Of a DNA stretch of 44,438 nt, positions 7,971 through 15,859 are shown one piece after another (position 1 is the stretch's first letter; the number at the start of each line of letters is the position of its first letter). The notes under the pieces were generated by a model that saw only the letters and a list, made by a program, of their open reading frames with translations, made no database searches and was not told the origin of the DNA. Source of the DNA: a virus; the IMG/VR virus record IMGVR_UViG_3300042305_000935, positions 1 to 44,438 of that record. One strand, given 5' to 3'. The position numbers were made by a program, and so were the translations under genes.

Positions 7971-9835
7971 TGCTGGCCTCGGGCTGCGGCTCCGATCTTA
8001 GCTCCAGAATTCTTTCCCGGCAACATGCTATTCCCGGTGCCTAATTCGCTGGGACGGCTAAGTCTAGACAATCCGCCAGACGGAGCCTTTACGTCGCCGG
8101 ACATGCGCGGAGGACTTTGCGCCTTCTGGGGCGACGCAACCATCGCCTCCTGCTGCTGCATCATCATCGAGCTGAACTGGGAGACGATGTCAAAATCAAC
8201 GCTCTCGCCAAGTTCGGGCATGTAGAACCGCTCACCCAAGGTGTTGAGCATCTTGTTCCAGTCCATCCACGGCGTAGCCGGGATCTGCTGGGCAATATTG
8301 GTCATAAGCTGGAAGAACTGGAGGGTCTTGGCCTGCTCGCCAGCCTCGTCCACGCGACGCATGGAATAGGGCTCGATCTCCAGCTCGAGGTCATCGAACG
8401 ACCCCTTTTCACCGCCCTTCCACTCCAACGGAACGGAGAAGGCCAACTCCGGAGGGACGCCCTGCTTAACCAGCTCGCGCTGGAAGTCGATGCCAAGGGG
8501 CTGCACTATGCTTTCGTCACGCCAAGCAAAGTAGGCGACCGTCTTGAGGTCTCGCTGGACGGCGTCGTACACCTTCTGCTCGAGGAAGCTCAGGCGGGCT
8601 GCGCTGCCACGGGCCGCGATTGCGTCCGCAGTAGCCGAAGCGCCGCTGGCTGCGTTACCGAGCTCAGCCGACGACAGGCCCGATCCGCGCTTGAGCAGGT
8701 TGTCGAGCCATTGCTCGTAGCCCAGCTCGTCTTCGTTGACGCCGCCGATGTTGACGCGCTCGAACTTTGCCCCCTCGAACTGCGAGATACCGACGCCAGC
8801 GCCGTCCGGCGCGTTCAGAATCTTTTCTGCATCCTTGGTATCGCTCTCGTCGAACAGCAGTAGATCCTTACGGTGGCGGGCACGGCGCAGGTTGACGCGA
8901 GCCTGAGCGTTCAGAGCACGGACGAGGCCGTCCATCGCTTGGAATGGGCCCATCGGCCACGGGCTGCGCGGAACGTAGTAGGCGTCCCAGATGTTGTACG
9001 GACCCCAGCGCGGGCCGTAGTACGGGCGCGGCTCGCGCAGGAAGGTGGACTTCGGGCCGTCTGCGCTGCTGTAGTTTCCGATGCACAGCAGCGTGCCGTT
9101 TTCCATCGAGTCGCTCTTGCTCGAGGCGGGCGGGATCCAGACTTCCCAGTAGCAGACTTCACCTCGGTCAAGCGTGGTATCGGGCCGACCGATTTCCTTG
9201 ACATTGCTAGCCGTCATCAGCTTCTTGATGGCCTTCTTGTCCCAGCCCTCCTCCTTCTCCGCGCGCTCGAGCAGCGAAGCTTTGTCTTCGACGCACTTGT
9301 GGAAGAAGATGCGGCTTTCTTCCCAGCTTCGGGCCAGAGAGTCCATGCCGAACTGGGAAGGATCGATGACGATCTTGCGCGGTCGAGAGACGGGATCGTC
9401 GTAATCCCCGGGCGTGTAGTCATCCAAAACCGTCATAGTGACGCCGTGCCCAAACGCCATGTGCGTCGTGGCTCGCTCGACGGTGCGGATGTAGTGCGTA
9501 TCTCGAATCCAGCGATTTAGGTAGTGCTCCAAGGCGATCGCCTGAAGACCGTTAACATCGGGCTTCTTCGATCGCACACGCACTCGCGGATTCTGGAATG
9601 CAATCTGCGGGCGGACAAGCGACATCCACTCGTAGTAGAAGTTGTACGGAAGGAAAGCCTCGTCCGTAACCTCTTGACGACCGGGGCCCTCGTACAGACG
9701 AATCATCTGAGACATCTTCCCGATGCGCTTGTCGCGCTCACGCTCCGCTTCCTCGATTTCTCGGCGGATGTTTTCGGGGTTGTCCCAGTAATACGAGCGA
9801 TCACGCTCTTTTTCGTTCAGCTCTGTTTCGGCCAC
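7967..9835 (-). CDS. Portal protein
   Basis: A 622-residue protein immediately after the large terminase gene. It begins with a charged helix, then FLPYNFYYEWMSLVRPQIAFQNPRV, a recognisable portal segment, a helical wing, and a long acidic/Gln-rich C-terminal part. The portal forms the ring at the capsid vertex through which the terminase pumps DNA and on which the adaptor docks. Translation starts at GTG 9835, inside the last codons of the terminase gene (19-base overlap), and ends in an ATGA overlap with the FmdB-like gene. Length fits portals of podoviruses. Confidence 0.85.
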   Translation of the reverse strand: MAETELNEKERDRSYYWDNPENIRREIEEAERERDKRIGKMSQMIRLYEGPGRQEVTDEAFLPYNFYYEWMSLVRPQIAFQNPRVRVRSKKPDVNGLQAIALEHYLNRWIRDTHYIRTVERATTHMAFGHGVTMTVLDDYTPGDYDDPVSRPRKIVIDPSQFGMDSLARSWEESRIFFHKCVEDKASLLERAEKEEGWDKKAIKKLMTASNVKEIGRPDTTLDRGEVCYWEVWIPPASSKSDSMENGTLLCIGNYSSADGPKSTFLREPRPYYGPRWGPYNIWDAYYVPRSPWPMGPFQAMDGLVRALNAQARVNLRRARHRKDLLLFDESDTKDAEKILNAPDGAGVGISQFEGAKFERVNIGGVNEDELGYEQWLDNLLKRGSGLSSAELGNAASGASATADAIAARGSAARLSFLEQKVYDAVQRDLKTVAYFAWRDESIVQPLGIDFQRELVKQGVPPELAFSVPLEWKGGEKGSFDDLELEIEPYSMRRVDEAGEQAKTLQFFQLMTNIAQQIPATPWMDWNKMLNTLGERFYMPELGESVDFDIVSQFSSMMMQQQEAMVASPQKAQSPPRMSGDVKAPSGGLSRLSRPSELGTGNSMLPGKNSGAKIGAAARGQQ

Positions 9836-11328
9836 GGTAGCTCCTTGCCCTCAAACGTTAGCAAAGCGCCAAGAGAATTGGGCTTGTACGTTCTTCGCAT
9901 ACGCTTCGGCTTGAGGTCTTTTTTCCACGCAAACACATGCGCGTAGACCGCTGCGTCAATCGCGTGGTCTGCGCTGTTCGGATCGGGCTCCTCGAGCTCT
10001 GCCGCACCGTTCTTGACCTTTTTCCAGACGTAGGAAGTCATCTCTTCCTCGAGGCAGGTCGGCTTTCCCTTCGTTTTTAGCTCGGTGTCTCGGCCAAGCC
10101 GCAGAGCGTCCTTGAACAGGAACGTGCGGGGCCCGTTGCTTTCCTTGGTTAGGCCCCATCGGAACTGATCAAGACCGTGGAGCTTTCCGCCGCTCTTGTC
10201 TGACGGCTGGATGATTCGGCGCAGATCTCGACCTCGAGCCCTTCCAAGCCTGTCGTTCAGTAGATCGATGGCAAGCGGGTCAGCGCAGTCGGCTACTCCA
10301 CGGTTGAATGGGAATTCTTGGGCAAGCGAGCAGAGCGTGTCAGCCCACCAGTCCAAGTTGCGCCCTCGCTGGTACACCTCGACAACGCGATACAGCTTGT
10401 TGTCTTGGTCAACGGCCCAGACCTGAAGGCATCCCGGCGCGCGGAAGCCGAAGTCCATCGACACGAAGTACCACTCAACAGGGATTTGTTTCTCGACTCC
10501 GGCGATGCTGATGAAGTGATCGCCGAAGCGATGCTCGATACGGGCGTCAACAACGTGGACGGTTTTACTGTACTCGGGGAACACAAGACCGTCAGCGCTG
10601 CACCACTCACCGTCAAGGATTCTTCGTCGAGTGTATCCCGTCATCTTGCGAAGGCCGTCGATGTACGAACGGCCCTCGTCGGTCCAACCGCTTTCCGCAT
10701 ACGATCCGTCTTCGTTGAGCGAACCGTTGTGCCAGCGCGGATTGTCTTCGTGTTTCGTCGCAAACGTCTCGCACTCATTCTCGACGATGCGCTGGCGCAC
10801 CCAATGCTCAGGATACGTCGGGTTGCAGGTGCCGATCAGTATGTGCTGCCCGTTGATCGGCTTGTTGCCACGAAGGCCGCGATAGAACAGCTCCCATTGC
10901 TCGAGCGTCACGCCCTCTTCGGTCAACTCCTCGAAGTAGATGATGTCCCACTTCGTCGAGAACACCTTCTGCGGCTTGTCGAGGCCGATGACTGCTACTT
11001 CGGAGCCATTTTCGAAGTGGTAGATGCTGCGCTGTTCACGCTGAGGTCCGTTCAGAACTTCGTGGCCCTCGGGGAAGCATTCCTCCCACTCGACCAGCGT
11101 CGATGATGTCATGCTCTCGCGAGTCTTGCGGCAGAGCAGCACGCGAAGGCCCGGATACGTCTCGCAGAAGTATGCAATAACCTGCAGGATGCCGCGTGAT
11201 TTCCCGGTTCCGCCCGGACCTGCGATGATGATCTCTCGCTTGACCTTCTTTCCGTTATGACGAAGGACAGATTCCAAGAACCAGCGCGGTGCGCCGCGAA
11301 GTTCAACGGAGCTGTCGGCTTCGGTCAT
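9817..11328 (-). CDS. terL: Terminase large subunit
   Basis: A 503-residue packaging motor. The ATPase half has Walker A GPGGTGKS at 37-44, LLCRKTRESM after it, and Walker B with catalytic acids DIIYFEE near 128-134. The nuclease half begins at about 290 with SMDFGFRAPG (first metal-binding Asp about 292), followed by VADCADP near 347 (second acid) and DHAIDA near the C-terminus (third), the RNase H-like plan of terminases. I choose ATG 11328 because it forms an ATGA overlap with the stop of the upstream gene; a start at 11364 would lie inside that gene. The small subunit is not adjacent; candidates are at 16190 and 26662. Confidence 0.92.
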   Translation of the reverse strand: MTEADSSVELRGAPRWFLESVLRHNGKKVKREIIIAGPGGTGKSRGILQVIAYFCETYPGLRVLLCRKTRESMTSSTLVEWEECFPEGHEVLNGPQREQRSIYHFENGSEVAVIGLDKPQKVFSTKWDIIYFEELTEEGVTLEQWELFYRGLRGNKPINGQHILIGTCNPTYPEHWVRQRIVENECETFATKHEDNPRWHNGSLNEDGSYAESGWTDEGRSYIDGLRKMTGYTRRRILDGEWCSADGLVFPEYSKTVHVVDARIEHRFGDHFISIAGVEKQIPVEWYFVSMDFGFRAPGCLQVWAVDQDNKLYRVVEVYQRGRNLDWWADTLCSLAQEFPFNRGVADCADPLAIDLLNDRLGRARGRDLRRIIQPSDKSGGKLHGLDQFRWGLTKESNGPRTFLFKDALRLGRDTELKTKGKPTCLEEEMTSYVWKKVKNGAAELEEPDPNSADHAIDAAVYAHVFAWKKDLKPKRMRRTYKPNSLGALLTFEGKELPWPKQS

Positions 11329-11717
11329 CCCGCCCAAGGCAGTACCTTCACGTTCCAGACCCACTTCACGATCTCTGTTCCGCTCGTCGAGAACTCGAGA
11401 CGATACGTTTTGCCGCCCTCGTATTGCTCTCCAGAAACTCCCACGATGTAGGTGCTCGGATTGAAGACGTACTCAAAGTTGTACCCAACCGTGTCGCGGC
11501 TCCAGCCGTTTCCGGTTTGCATCGTGTTGTAGAAGTTTGACTTGTCTGCGCTTGCGTTCACAACGACATGGGCCGTTGTTCCGCTGATGACCTTGAGCGT
11601 CCAAGTTGAGAAGTCGGAGCTAACGAGCGCTGTCTGGTCCGACGTTACAAGCCGGTTCTGCAAGCGAACGGGAGCGCCTTGGAATACCTCAGCGTCGGAA
11701 ATAAGGCTCTTTTTCAT
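11325..11717 (-). CDS. Unknown beta-rich protein before terminase
   Basis: A 130-residue protein made mainly of beta strands (RLVTSDQTALVSS, WTLKVISGTTAHVVVNAS, KTYRLEFSTSGTEIVKWVW). No signal peptide, membrane segment or enzyme motif. It overlaps both neighbours by ATGA junctions, so it belongs to the late operon. Small beta-sandwich proteins at this site could be head fibres or fibre accessory proteins. I do not recognise it. Confidence 0.65.
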   Translation of the reverse strand: MKKSLISDAEVFQGAPVRLQNRLVTSDQTALVSSDFSTWTLKVISGTTAHVVVNASADKSNFYNTMQTGNGWSRDTVGYNFEYVFNPSTYIVGVSGEQYEGGKTYRLEFSTSGTEIVKWVWNVKVLPWAG

Positions 11718-12136
11718 GTTAGTTGATAGTCCGATTCAACAGATCCAGACGCCTGTGAAGCGTTAGATATGCTGCGCGAAGGGCTGTAGTCAGACTCAGC
11801 AAAGTACGTCTGAAGTGTGTACGCATCTAAATAGATAACGCAGATGCCTTCCGATAGAACGCCACACGGAGACTCTCCGTGCATGAACCTTGTGAAGTAC
11901 GCGCCAGATACAGAGTCACCGTCAGACAGTTCGCCAACGACCGAGTCGCCATCGATGCCGACGCGCATCGCATGAAGAATAGTGCCGTCTGTAATAGATC
12001 CAACTGCAGAGTCACCAAAGCATGAGATAGGTACGAGCGCATTGCCTCTATCTCCGTCAGGAAGGAACCCGACAAGGGCCTCTCCGTAGACGTACCACGT
12101 CGAGATAAGTACAGGCTCTTCAATCTCTCCCGGCAT
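11714..12136 (-). CDS. Short repeat protein, possible beta-solenoid
   Basis: A 140-residue protein whose first 100 residues hold four copies of a pattern G(E/D)(A/S)xxG-hydrophobic-x-(D/E)G: GEALVGFLPDGD, GDSAVGSITDG, GDSVVGELSDGD and GESPCGVLSEG, starting 22-24 residues apart. The regular spacing suggests a small beta-solenoid or beta-hairpin repeat, as in phage fibre tips. The C-terminus is Ser/Tyr-rich. It overlaps both neighbours (TAATG upstream, ATGA downstream). No known family recognised; fibre or head-decoration role is a guess from context. Confidence 0.65.
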   Translation of the reverse strand: MPGEIEEPVLISTWYVYGEALVGFLPDGDRGNALVPISCFGDSAVGSITDGTILHAMRVGIDGDSVVGELSDGDSVSGAYFTRFMHGESPCGVLSEGICVIYLDAYTLQTYFAESDYSPSRSISNASQASGSVESDYQLT

Positions 12137-12939
12137 TACGCAAGCCTAGCAGCAGTAAGCGCCAAAGCCGCGAACGTAGGAACAGACCCGACGCTTACCG
12201 TGACCTCTCCAGATTTAATAAAAAGGAATGCTGCTCGAGATGTTGGGATGATCACGGAGCCAACGGCTGTAAGCTTTAGCCTAAACGTGTTTGAATCGAC
12301 AACGTCAACAAACAGTCGTTGACCATCGGACGTTCCATTCAGGAATTCCGATGGGATGTCTCCGGCAGCGGAGTTGTACACGCGATGAACAAACACGACA
12401 TCGTTCGTTGCAAGGCCATGACCTTGGCAAACAATGTTTCCAGCCGCCACATCCGTTGCTTGACCGATTTTCCAACTGGATCCGCTCGCCTTTAGGGGGC
12501 CATAGGTCACCAAGTTTCCACCTGTGGCCGCATCGTAAAGACCCCAGTACCTAATCGTAGGCCCTGTTCCTCCTACGCAGGCAGGGGCCTGAATTGTCTC
12601 GGCATTGGAAACGGTGGCCAATACAGACGTAGACAAAGCAGGTGATACAACAGACGTAATCTGCCACTTATCTCCTGCCGGAAGCGAACCAGTAACAGAT
12701 CCGTTCCTTACAATTGCGGGCCGAAAATATCCGGTCCATTCACCAGAAGTCGGCTCAGTAGATAAAGCTGTGTCGGTCGGGTTTGTCTTGTGGAACGAGA
12801 GGTACAGGTAGCTTCCGCCGCTTGTCGTACCCTGCGATACGTTGAAGTTAGTCCAAAGCTGCCCAGCGCCAGTCGTCGGACGACCGTTAAAAATGAGCTT
12901 GGCGACTTCAATGCCTGCGGTTTGAGATAGGAATGTCAT
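12136..12939 (-). CDS. First gene of late operon, structural-type protein
   Basis: A 267-residue beta-rich protein. Residues about 95-225 include TGPTIRYWGLYDAATGGNLVTY, a phrase I associate with phage virion or fibre-associated proteins, and CQGHGLATNDVVFVHR, which resembles carbohydrate/fibre-type beta repeats. ATG 12939 is preferred; TTG 12960 is in frame. As the first leftward gene after the intergenic control region, its mRNA leader includes the hairpin at 13000-13031. Likely a tail fibre or head fibre component; not established. Confidence 0.6.
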   Translation of the reverse strand: MTFLSQTAGIEVAKLIFNGRPTTGAGQLWTNFNVSQGTTSGGSYLYLSFHKTNPTDTALSTEPTSGEWTGYFRPAIVRNGSVTGSLPAGDKWQITSVVSPALSTSVLATVSNAETIQAPACVGGTGPTIRYWGLYDAATGGNLVTYGPLKASGSSWKIGQATDVAAGNIVCQGHGLATNDVVFVHRVYNSAAGDIPSEFLNGTSDGQRLFVDVVDSNTFRLKLTAVGSVIIPTSRAAFLFIKSGEVTVSVGSVPTFAALALTAARLA

Positions 12940-12999
12940 GGTCGGCTTGTACCATGACAATGGCTGCCTTGGAAGACCTCAGGCACTTCCCAAAAGAGA

Positions 13000-13035
13000 G
13001 ACGGCGAGGCCCTCTGGTAAGCCCCGCCGTCTTTT
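13000..13035 (+). terminator. Hairpin plus T-run between late and early promoters
   Basis: GACGGCG at 13000-13006 pairs with CGCCGTC at 13025-13031, with an inner GGC/GCC pairing after one mismatch, followed by TTTTCTT on the plus strand. On the minus strand the same stem is followed by TCTCTTTT, so it can work both ways. On the plus strand it would insulate the early promoter from read-through; on the minus strand it lies in the leader of the late operon, where it could attenuate late transcription until an antiterminator acts (inference). Confidence 0.65.
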
Positions 13036-13040
13036 CTTCA

Positions 13041-13076
13041 GCGCGGTATTGCACCAGACCATGCTTGGGGTTAGCT
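13041..13076 (+). promoter_or_regulatory. Candidate early promoter I with 14-mer shared with promoter at 21.65 kb
   Basis: The 14-mer GCGCGGTATTGCAC (13041-13054) holds a -35-like TTGCAC at 13049-13054; 16 bases later TTAGCT (13071-13076) is a weak -10. The same 14-mer occurs exactly at 21645-21658 before another plus-strand gene, which is the main support for function. Predicted transcript starts near 13083. Confidence 0.45.
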
Positions 13077-13084
13077 TCCGCGCC

Positions 13085-13105
13085 TAGTCGGGTACAGACC
13101 GACTA
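13085..13105 (+). promoter_or_regulatory. Leader inverted repeat
   Basis: TAGTCGG (13085-13091) and CCGACTA (13099-13105) form a perfect 7-bp inverted repeat with a 7-base spacer, just downstream of the predicted transcript start and 22 bases before the initiator GTG. It could be a repressor operator or a 5'-end mRNA stem. Confidence 0.5.
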
Positions 13106-13127
13106 ACGACCACGAAGGAGAACAAAC

Positions 13128-13958
13128 GTGACCGCTGAGAACAAAGATAGGCCCATCAAGGCCAGAACGCAACCCCTAGGTTTCCTTCCCATCAACGTCG
13201 CCAAGCTGATGCTTGCCGATGGCGTGGTGGAGATCTTCACCCGCAACGACCTTGTCGGGGCGATGTTCAAGCTGGCGATGCTGACTTGGAACGAGGGGCC
13301 CATCTCCGAGGCCCGCGCCGAGTCCAAAGTCGGTCTCGAAGAGGTGCAGGCTCTGCTCGAGGCCGGAGCCATCTCCGAGGATGACGGACTGATCTCCGTC
13401 CCTTGGGTGGAGGCGGCGAGGACCGAATCCGACGCCATGCGCGTCTCCAAGGCAGAGAAGGCCCGCAAGGCAGCGCAAACGCGATGGGAGTCGGATGCAT
13501 CTGCATGCAACCGCATGCAACCGCATGCATCTGCATCACAGTATGCTACAGAGAGAGAGGAGAGAAAGAGAGATAGGGACATTTCTTCTCCTTCGGAGAA
13601 GAGCCCGCGCAAGCGCGGGACTCCGGCGACGAACCTCTGGGCGTCTCTCTGGTCTGAGCTTCGCGGCATGGACTGGGTGTGGAAGCAGAAGGATGCCGTT
13701 GCGATGTCTCGATGCATGTCTTCGGCTGGCGGCGACCTTTCGGAGGTCGAGCGCAGGGCGCGGCGCATGCTGATGTCCACGAACGAGTGGGTCGCGACCA
13801 ACGCCTCGCCGTGCCTGCTGCTCTCGAAGTGGAACGAGATGGGCATCGAGGTCGTGCGACTGACAGCTACCGAGCGCGCCGCGATTCCGACTGTAGAATC
13901 GCAGGATCTGCTTCGCGGGCTTCAGGAGGCCCAGCGAGCCATGAAGGAGATCCGATGA
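13128..13958 (+). CDS. Replication initiator-like protein containing origin iterons
   Basis: A 276-residue protein starting at GTG 13128 after a GGAG ribosome site. Residues about 15-105 (FLPINVAKLMLADGVVEIF, VGAMFKLAMLTWNEGPI, VEAARTESDAMRVSKAEKAR) resemble the YdaU/DUF1376-type winged-helix replication proteins of phages. The middle (AAQTRWESDASACNRM through YATEREERKRDRD) is low-complexity and is encoded by a decamer repeat array, as in lambda O-type genes where the origin lies inside the initiator gene. The C-terminal third (SLWSELRGMDWVWKQKDAVA onward) is helical and could contact the helicase loader. The next genes follow by overlap. Initiator role is inferred from fold pattern, iterons and the loader-like gene downstream. 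Confidence 0.65.
   Translation: MTAENKDRPIKARTQPLGFLPINVAKLMLADGVVEIFTRNDLVGAMFKLAMLTWNEGPISEARAESKVGLEEVQALLEAGAISEDDGLISVPWVEAARTESDAMRVSKAEKARKAAQTRWESDASACNRMQPHASASQYATEREERKRDRDISSPSEKSPRKRGTPATNLWASLWSELRGMDWVWKQKDAVAMSRCMSSAGGDLSEVERRARRMLMSTNEWVATNASPCLLLSKWNEMGIEVVRLTATERAAIPTVESQDLLRGLQEAQRAMKEIR
13493..13619 (+). other. Origin-like module A: decamer iterons, purine tract, two hairpins
   Basis: Four consecutive 10-mers with core GCATGC/GCATCA start at 13501, 13511, 13521 and 13531, with a partial copy at 13493. They are followed by GTATGCTACA, then a GA-only tract at 13549-13574 ending AGATAG. Next is an 8-bp stem with TTC loop (13584-13602) and a second 7-bp GC stem (13604-13619). 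Ten-base spacing places each box on the same face of the helix. The same order of parts, inverted, occurs at 21397-21510. An origin of replication is the simplest reading. Confidence 0.6.
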
Positions 13959-14086
13959 ACAACCAAGCAACAACCAAGGCTACTGGCAACGCGAAACTGG
14001 ACGCTGATGCCCTGATGGCAGCGCTTGGTGAGGCAATTGTTGGTAAGCCGCTAGTCCGCTCTACAAAGGAGAATTCCGATGCCTGA
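13955..14086 (+). CDS. Small protein, 43 residues
   Basis: Starts in an ATGA overlap with the initiator-like gene and ends at TGA 14086, inside the start region of the next gene. The protein begins with a polar Asn/Thr/Lys stretch (MNNQATTKATGNAK) followed by one amphipathic helix (DADALMAALGEAIVGKPLV). No family recognised. The tight coupling on both sides argues that it is translated; a role as partner peptide of the initiator is possible. Confidence 0.5.
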   Translation: MNNQATTKATGNAKLDADALMAALGEAIVGKPLVRSTKENSDA

Positions 14087-14243
14087 CTACAACGTTTGGA
14101 CGACCGCTGAGCTGTTCGAGGAGCTTGACCATCTCATGGCAAGCATCGCGGCTGGCAACGCCGCCGACCCTAGGATCCTCGCCGCGACGATGAGCCAGAT
14201 GTCCCTGATGCTTGCCGAGATCCAGCGCCGAGGTACTCCGTGA
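14079..14243 (+). CDS. Small helical protein, 54 residues
   Basis: Begins at ATG 14079, eight bases before the previous stop, with a clear ribosome site AAAGGAG seven bases upstream. It is a two-helix protein: WTTAELFEELDHLMASIA and RILAATMSQMSLMLAEIQRR. It ends in the overlap with GTG 14240 of the helicase-loader-like gene. Unknown function; the good ribosome site and coding composition support it as real. Confidence 0.6.
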   Translation: MPDYNVWTTAELFEELDHLMASIAAGNAADPRILAATMSQMSLMLAEIQRRGTP

Positions 14244-14629
14244 ACCTTCCCGAAGCGATCGCCAAGGCGTTCCAGTTGTTCGACGGAGCCTACCAGAAGA
14301 AGTGGTCACCGAACGGCAACAGCGCCGTGGCGTGGACCGTGGTACTCGATGGTCAGGATCCTAAAGAGGTTCTCGCCACGGCCATCAAGTGGGTTCAGGA
14401 CGGAAACGAGTGGCCTCCGAGCCCCGCAGACATCCTCAAGCACATGGGATCCCGCTGCCGATGCGGCGACTGCATCCCCTGCAAGCGCAAGGTCGCCAGA
14501 CAGATCATTGAACGTGGAGGCGCGAAGCGCCTGTACGGATCTGGAGGTGCCTTCATTCCGCCCCCCTCATGGTCTGACGCAGTTCCCAGCAAGCTTCAAC
14601 AGCTACCCCAACATGAGGGCGAAGAATGA
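14240..14629 (+). CDS. Helicase loader/inhibitor-like replication protein
   Basis: A 129-residue protein starting at GTG 14240 (GTGA overlap). Residues about 28-70 (AVAWTVVLDGQDPKEVLATAI, WPPSPADILKHM) match the pattern of G39P/DnaI-N-like phage proteins, in which a helical domain ends in a (F/W)PP-x-(I/A)-ADI motif and binds the replicative helicase. A cysteine cluster CRCGDCIPC follows at about 74-82 and probably binds zinc. Lying just after the initiator-like gene, it would load the host helicase at the phage origin. Assignment is by motif and context. Confidence 0.6.
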   Translation: MNLPEAIAKAFQLFDGAYQKKWSPNGNSAVAWTVVLDGQDPKEVLATAIKWVQDGNEWPPSPADILKHMGSRCRCGDCIPCKRKVARQIIERGGAKRLYGSGGAFIPPPSWSDAVPSKLQQLPQHEGEE

Positions 14630-14898
14630 CACACGGTCGCAGATGGTCTATGTCTGTCACGGTCAACAGCGATAAGTTCGGAGAGTTCGAGATCCGATTC
14701 TTTGTCGATGACAGCCTCATTCAGAGCTGCAACGACTTTGTCCTAGATCGTGGCCTAGCGCTTGGGCGCATGTTCCCTGAGGCCCGCATCGGCTGCTCTC
14801 AGGTGGACATGATCTGCTACGACTGCGGCTTCGATAGTCGTACCCAAGGATCTGGCCTAGGGTTCGCATGTCCCTGCATGTACATTCCTAACTTGTAA
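14626..14898 (+). CDS. Unknown cysteine-containing protein, 90 residues
   Basis: Starts in an ATGA overlap with the loader-like gene. It combines beta strands (SVTVNSDKFGEFEIRFFVDD) with a Cys-bearing C-terminal half (IGCSQVDMICYDCGFD, FACPCMYIP), which has CYDC and CPC pairs that could bind zinc. No family recognised. It belongs to the same early transcript. Confidence 0.6.
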   Translation: MTHGRRWSMSVTVNSDKFGEFEIRFFVDDSLIQSCNDFVLDRGLALGRMFPEARIGCSQVDMICYDCGFDSRTQGSGLGFACPCMYIPNL

Positions 14899-14905
14899 CG
14901 ACACA

Positions 14906-15118
14906 ATGAAGAAGACCTCCAAGACAAGCAATCGCGAGTACTCGGCTGCATTAACTTTCCGCATGAAGCCGGAGCATCTCGAGAAACTCCATTCCGACGC
15001 CAAGGCCGCTAACATGGGGCTTAGCTTGTATATCCGGTGGATGCTCAAGCTTCAGCGCGCTCCCTACGGATTGGGCACGAATGGCGAACAAGAGAAAAAA
15101 GTGCAAGACGTGCGGTGA
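14906..15118 (+). CDS. Ribbon-helix-helix-like small DNA-binding protein
   Basis: A 70-residue basic protein. YSAALTFRMKPEHLEKLHSD gives a beta strand followed by a helix, and AANMGLSLYIRWMLKLQ a second helix, the plan of ribbon-helix-helix repressors and relaxosome proteins (strand with alternating polar residues, then helix-loop-helix with a G-x-S-xx-hydrophobic turn). It could be the phage's early regulator; no other repressor is evident in the genome. The next gene begins inside its 3' end. Confidence 0.55.
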   Translation: MKKTSKTSNREYSAALTFRMKPEHLEKLHSDAKAANMGLSLYIRWMLKLQRAPYGLGTNGEQEKKVQDVR

Positions 15119-15383
15119 GCCTCTGACTCCGGACCAGTCCCCAATCGACATGGAAGCCAGCAAGGTTGGCCTGTGTCCTTGGTGCAATCACGTTGCTGGA
15201 GCCGCCGAGAAGGCTCAGCGGTTCCAGCATTGCGAGCACCTGTGGACTCCTTGGATCGAAGTGCAGCAGCAGGGCCAATGGGCTCGCCAATGCAGCCTAT
15301 GCGCCATGACGCACCTGTCATGGGCCAAATTGAAACCTACGATCGAACCGGAATACGACATCTCATGGTGCAGCCTTGACTGA
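15081..15383 (+). CDS. Double zinc-ribbon protein
   Basis: A 100-residue protein with two zinc-binding sites visible: CKTC (8-11) with CPWC (32-35), and C51-E-H53-x-W with CSLC (71-74). The second has the CxHxW...CxxC form common in phage zinc ribbons. It overlaps the preceding gene by 38 bases and is followed by an overlapping TTG-start gene. Small zinc ribbons of this kind usually contact nucleic acid or host proteins; no specific role is seen. Confidence 0.65.
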   Translation: MANKRKKCKTCGEPLTPDQSPIDMEASKVGLCPWCNHVAGAAEKAQRFQHCEHLWTPWIEVQQQGQWARQCSLCAMTHLSWAKLKPTIEPEYDISWCSLD

Positions 15384-15588
15384 ACTCTACAACCACGACG
15401 GCGACGACTTCATTCGGCAGGTGGGCCTGTCTCGAGCTGTCGCTTGGGACATCTTTGCGTCTGCAGCTCTGAGCATGTCCATGCACCCCGGCACGACCCG
15501 CGACAAGGCGCAGCCCAAGACCGTCGAGGAGATTGCTGCTATCGCAGACGCCATGCTGGCCGAGCGGGACAAGCGTTGGTTCGTATGA
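15376..15588 (+). CDS. Small phage protein with AIADAMLAER ending
   Basis: A 70-residue protein starting at TTG 15376, eight bases before the upstream stop. The phrase FIRQVGLSRAVAWDIFASAAL followed by TVEEIAAIADAMLAERDKRW is the form of a widespread small phage family in which the last helix reads (I/A)ADAML-x-(A/E)R. Function unknown in the family as far as I know. It ends in an ATGA overlap with the zinc-finger gene. Confidence 0.65.
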   Translation: MTELYNHDGDDFIRQVGLSRAVAWDIFASAALSMSMHPGTTRDKAQPKTVEEIAAIADAMLAERDKRWFV

Positions 15589-15851
15589 AGAAGTATCGCT
15601 GCCCGTTCTGCCCAGACGGCTTCTCCACGGTCGAGAAGTACGACATGCACTTCCAGAGCCTCCACCGTGTGGACCGTTTCACCGGACGTGTACAGGGCTA
15701 CCGAGAGCCTCTGCCCTACAGCCGCCCCAAGCGCGAGAAGCCCCCGCTCAAGGACGACCTAGACGGCCTCTTCTCATGGGGCCAGCAAGATGACTTTGAG
15801 CAAGAGGTACCTGACAACAGGCCGCCTCCTCCTCCCGTTTCCCCCTTTTGA
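15585..15851 (+). CDS. C2H2 zinc-finger protein
   Basis: An 88-residue protein starting in an ATGA overlap. The N-terminus is one C2H2 finger: C6, C9, H22 and H27 (C-x2-C-x12-H-x4-H) with aromatic residues at the expected core sites (F13, Y19, F23). A basic linker and a Pro-rich acidic tail (NRPPPPPVSPF) follow. Single C2H2 fingers of this kind in phages are small DNA or RNA binders; the Pro-rich tail could bind a partner protein. Confidence 0.65.
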   Translation: MKKYRCPFCPDGFSTVEKYDMHFQSLHRVDRFTGRVQGYREPLPYSRPKREKPPLKDDLDGLFSWGQQDDFEQEVPDNRPPPPPVSPF

Positions 15852-15859
15852 AACAGAAC

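Noticed and set aside
13493-13540. Decamer repeats as a CRISPR array
   Set aside because: Units are 10 bases with no spacers of constant length and they lie in a coding frame; origin iterons fit better.
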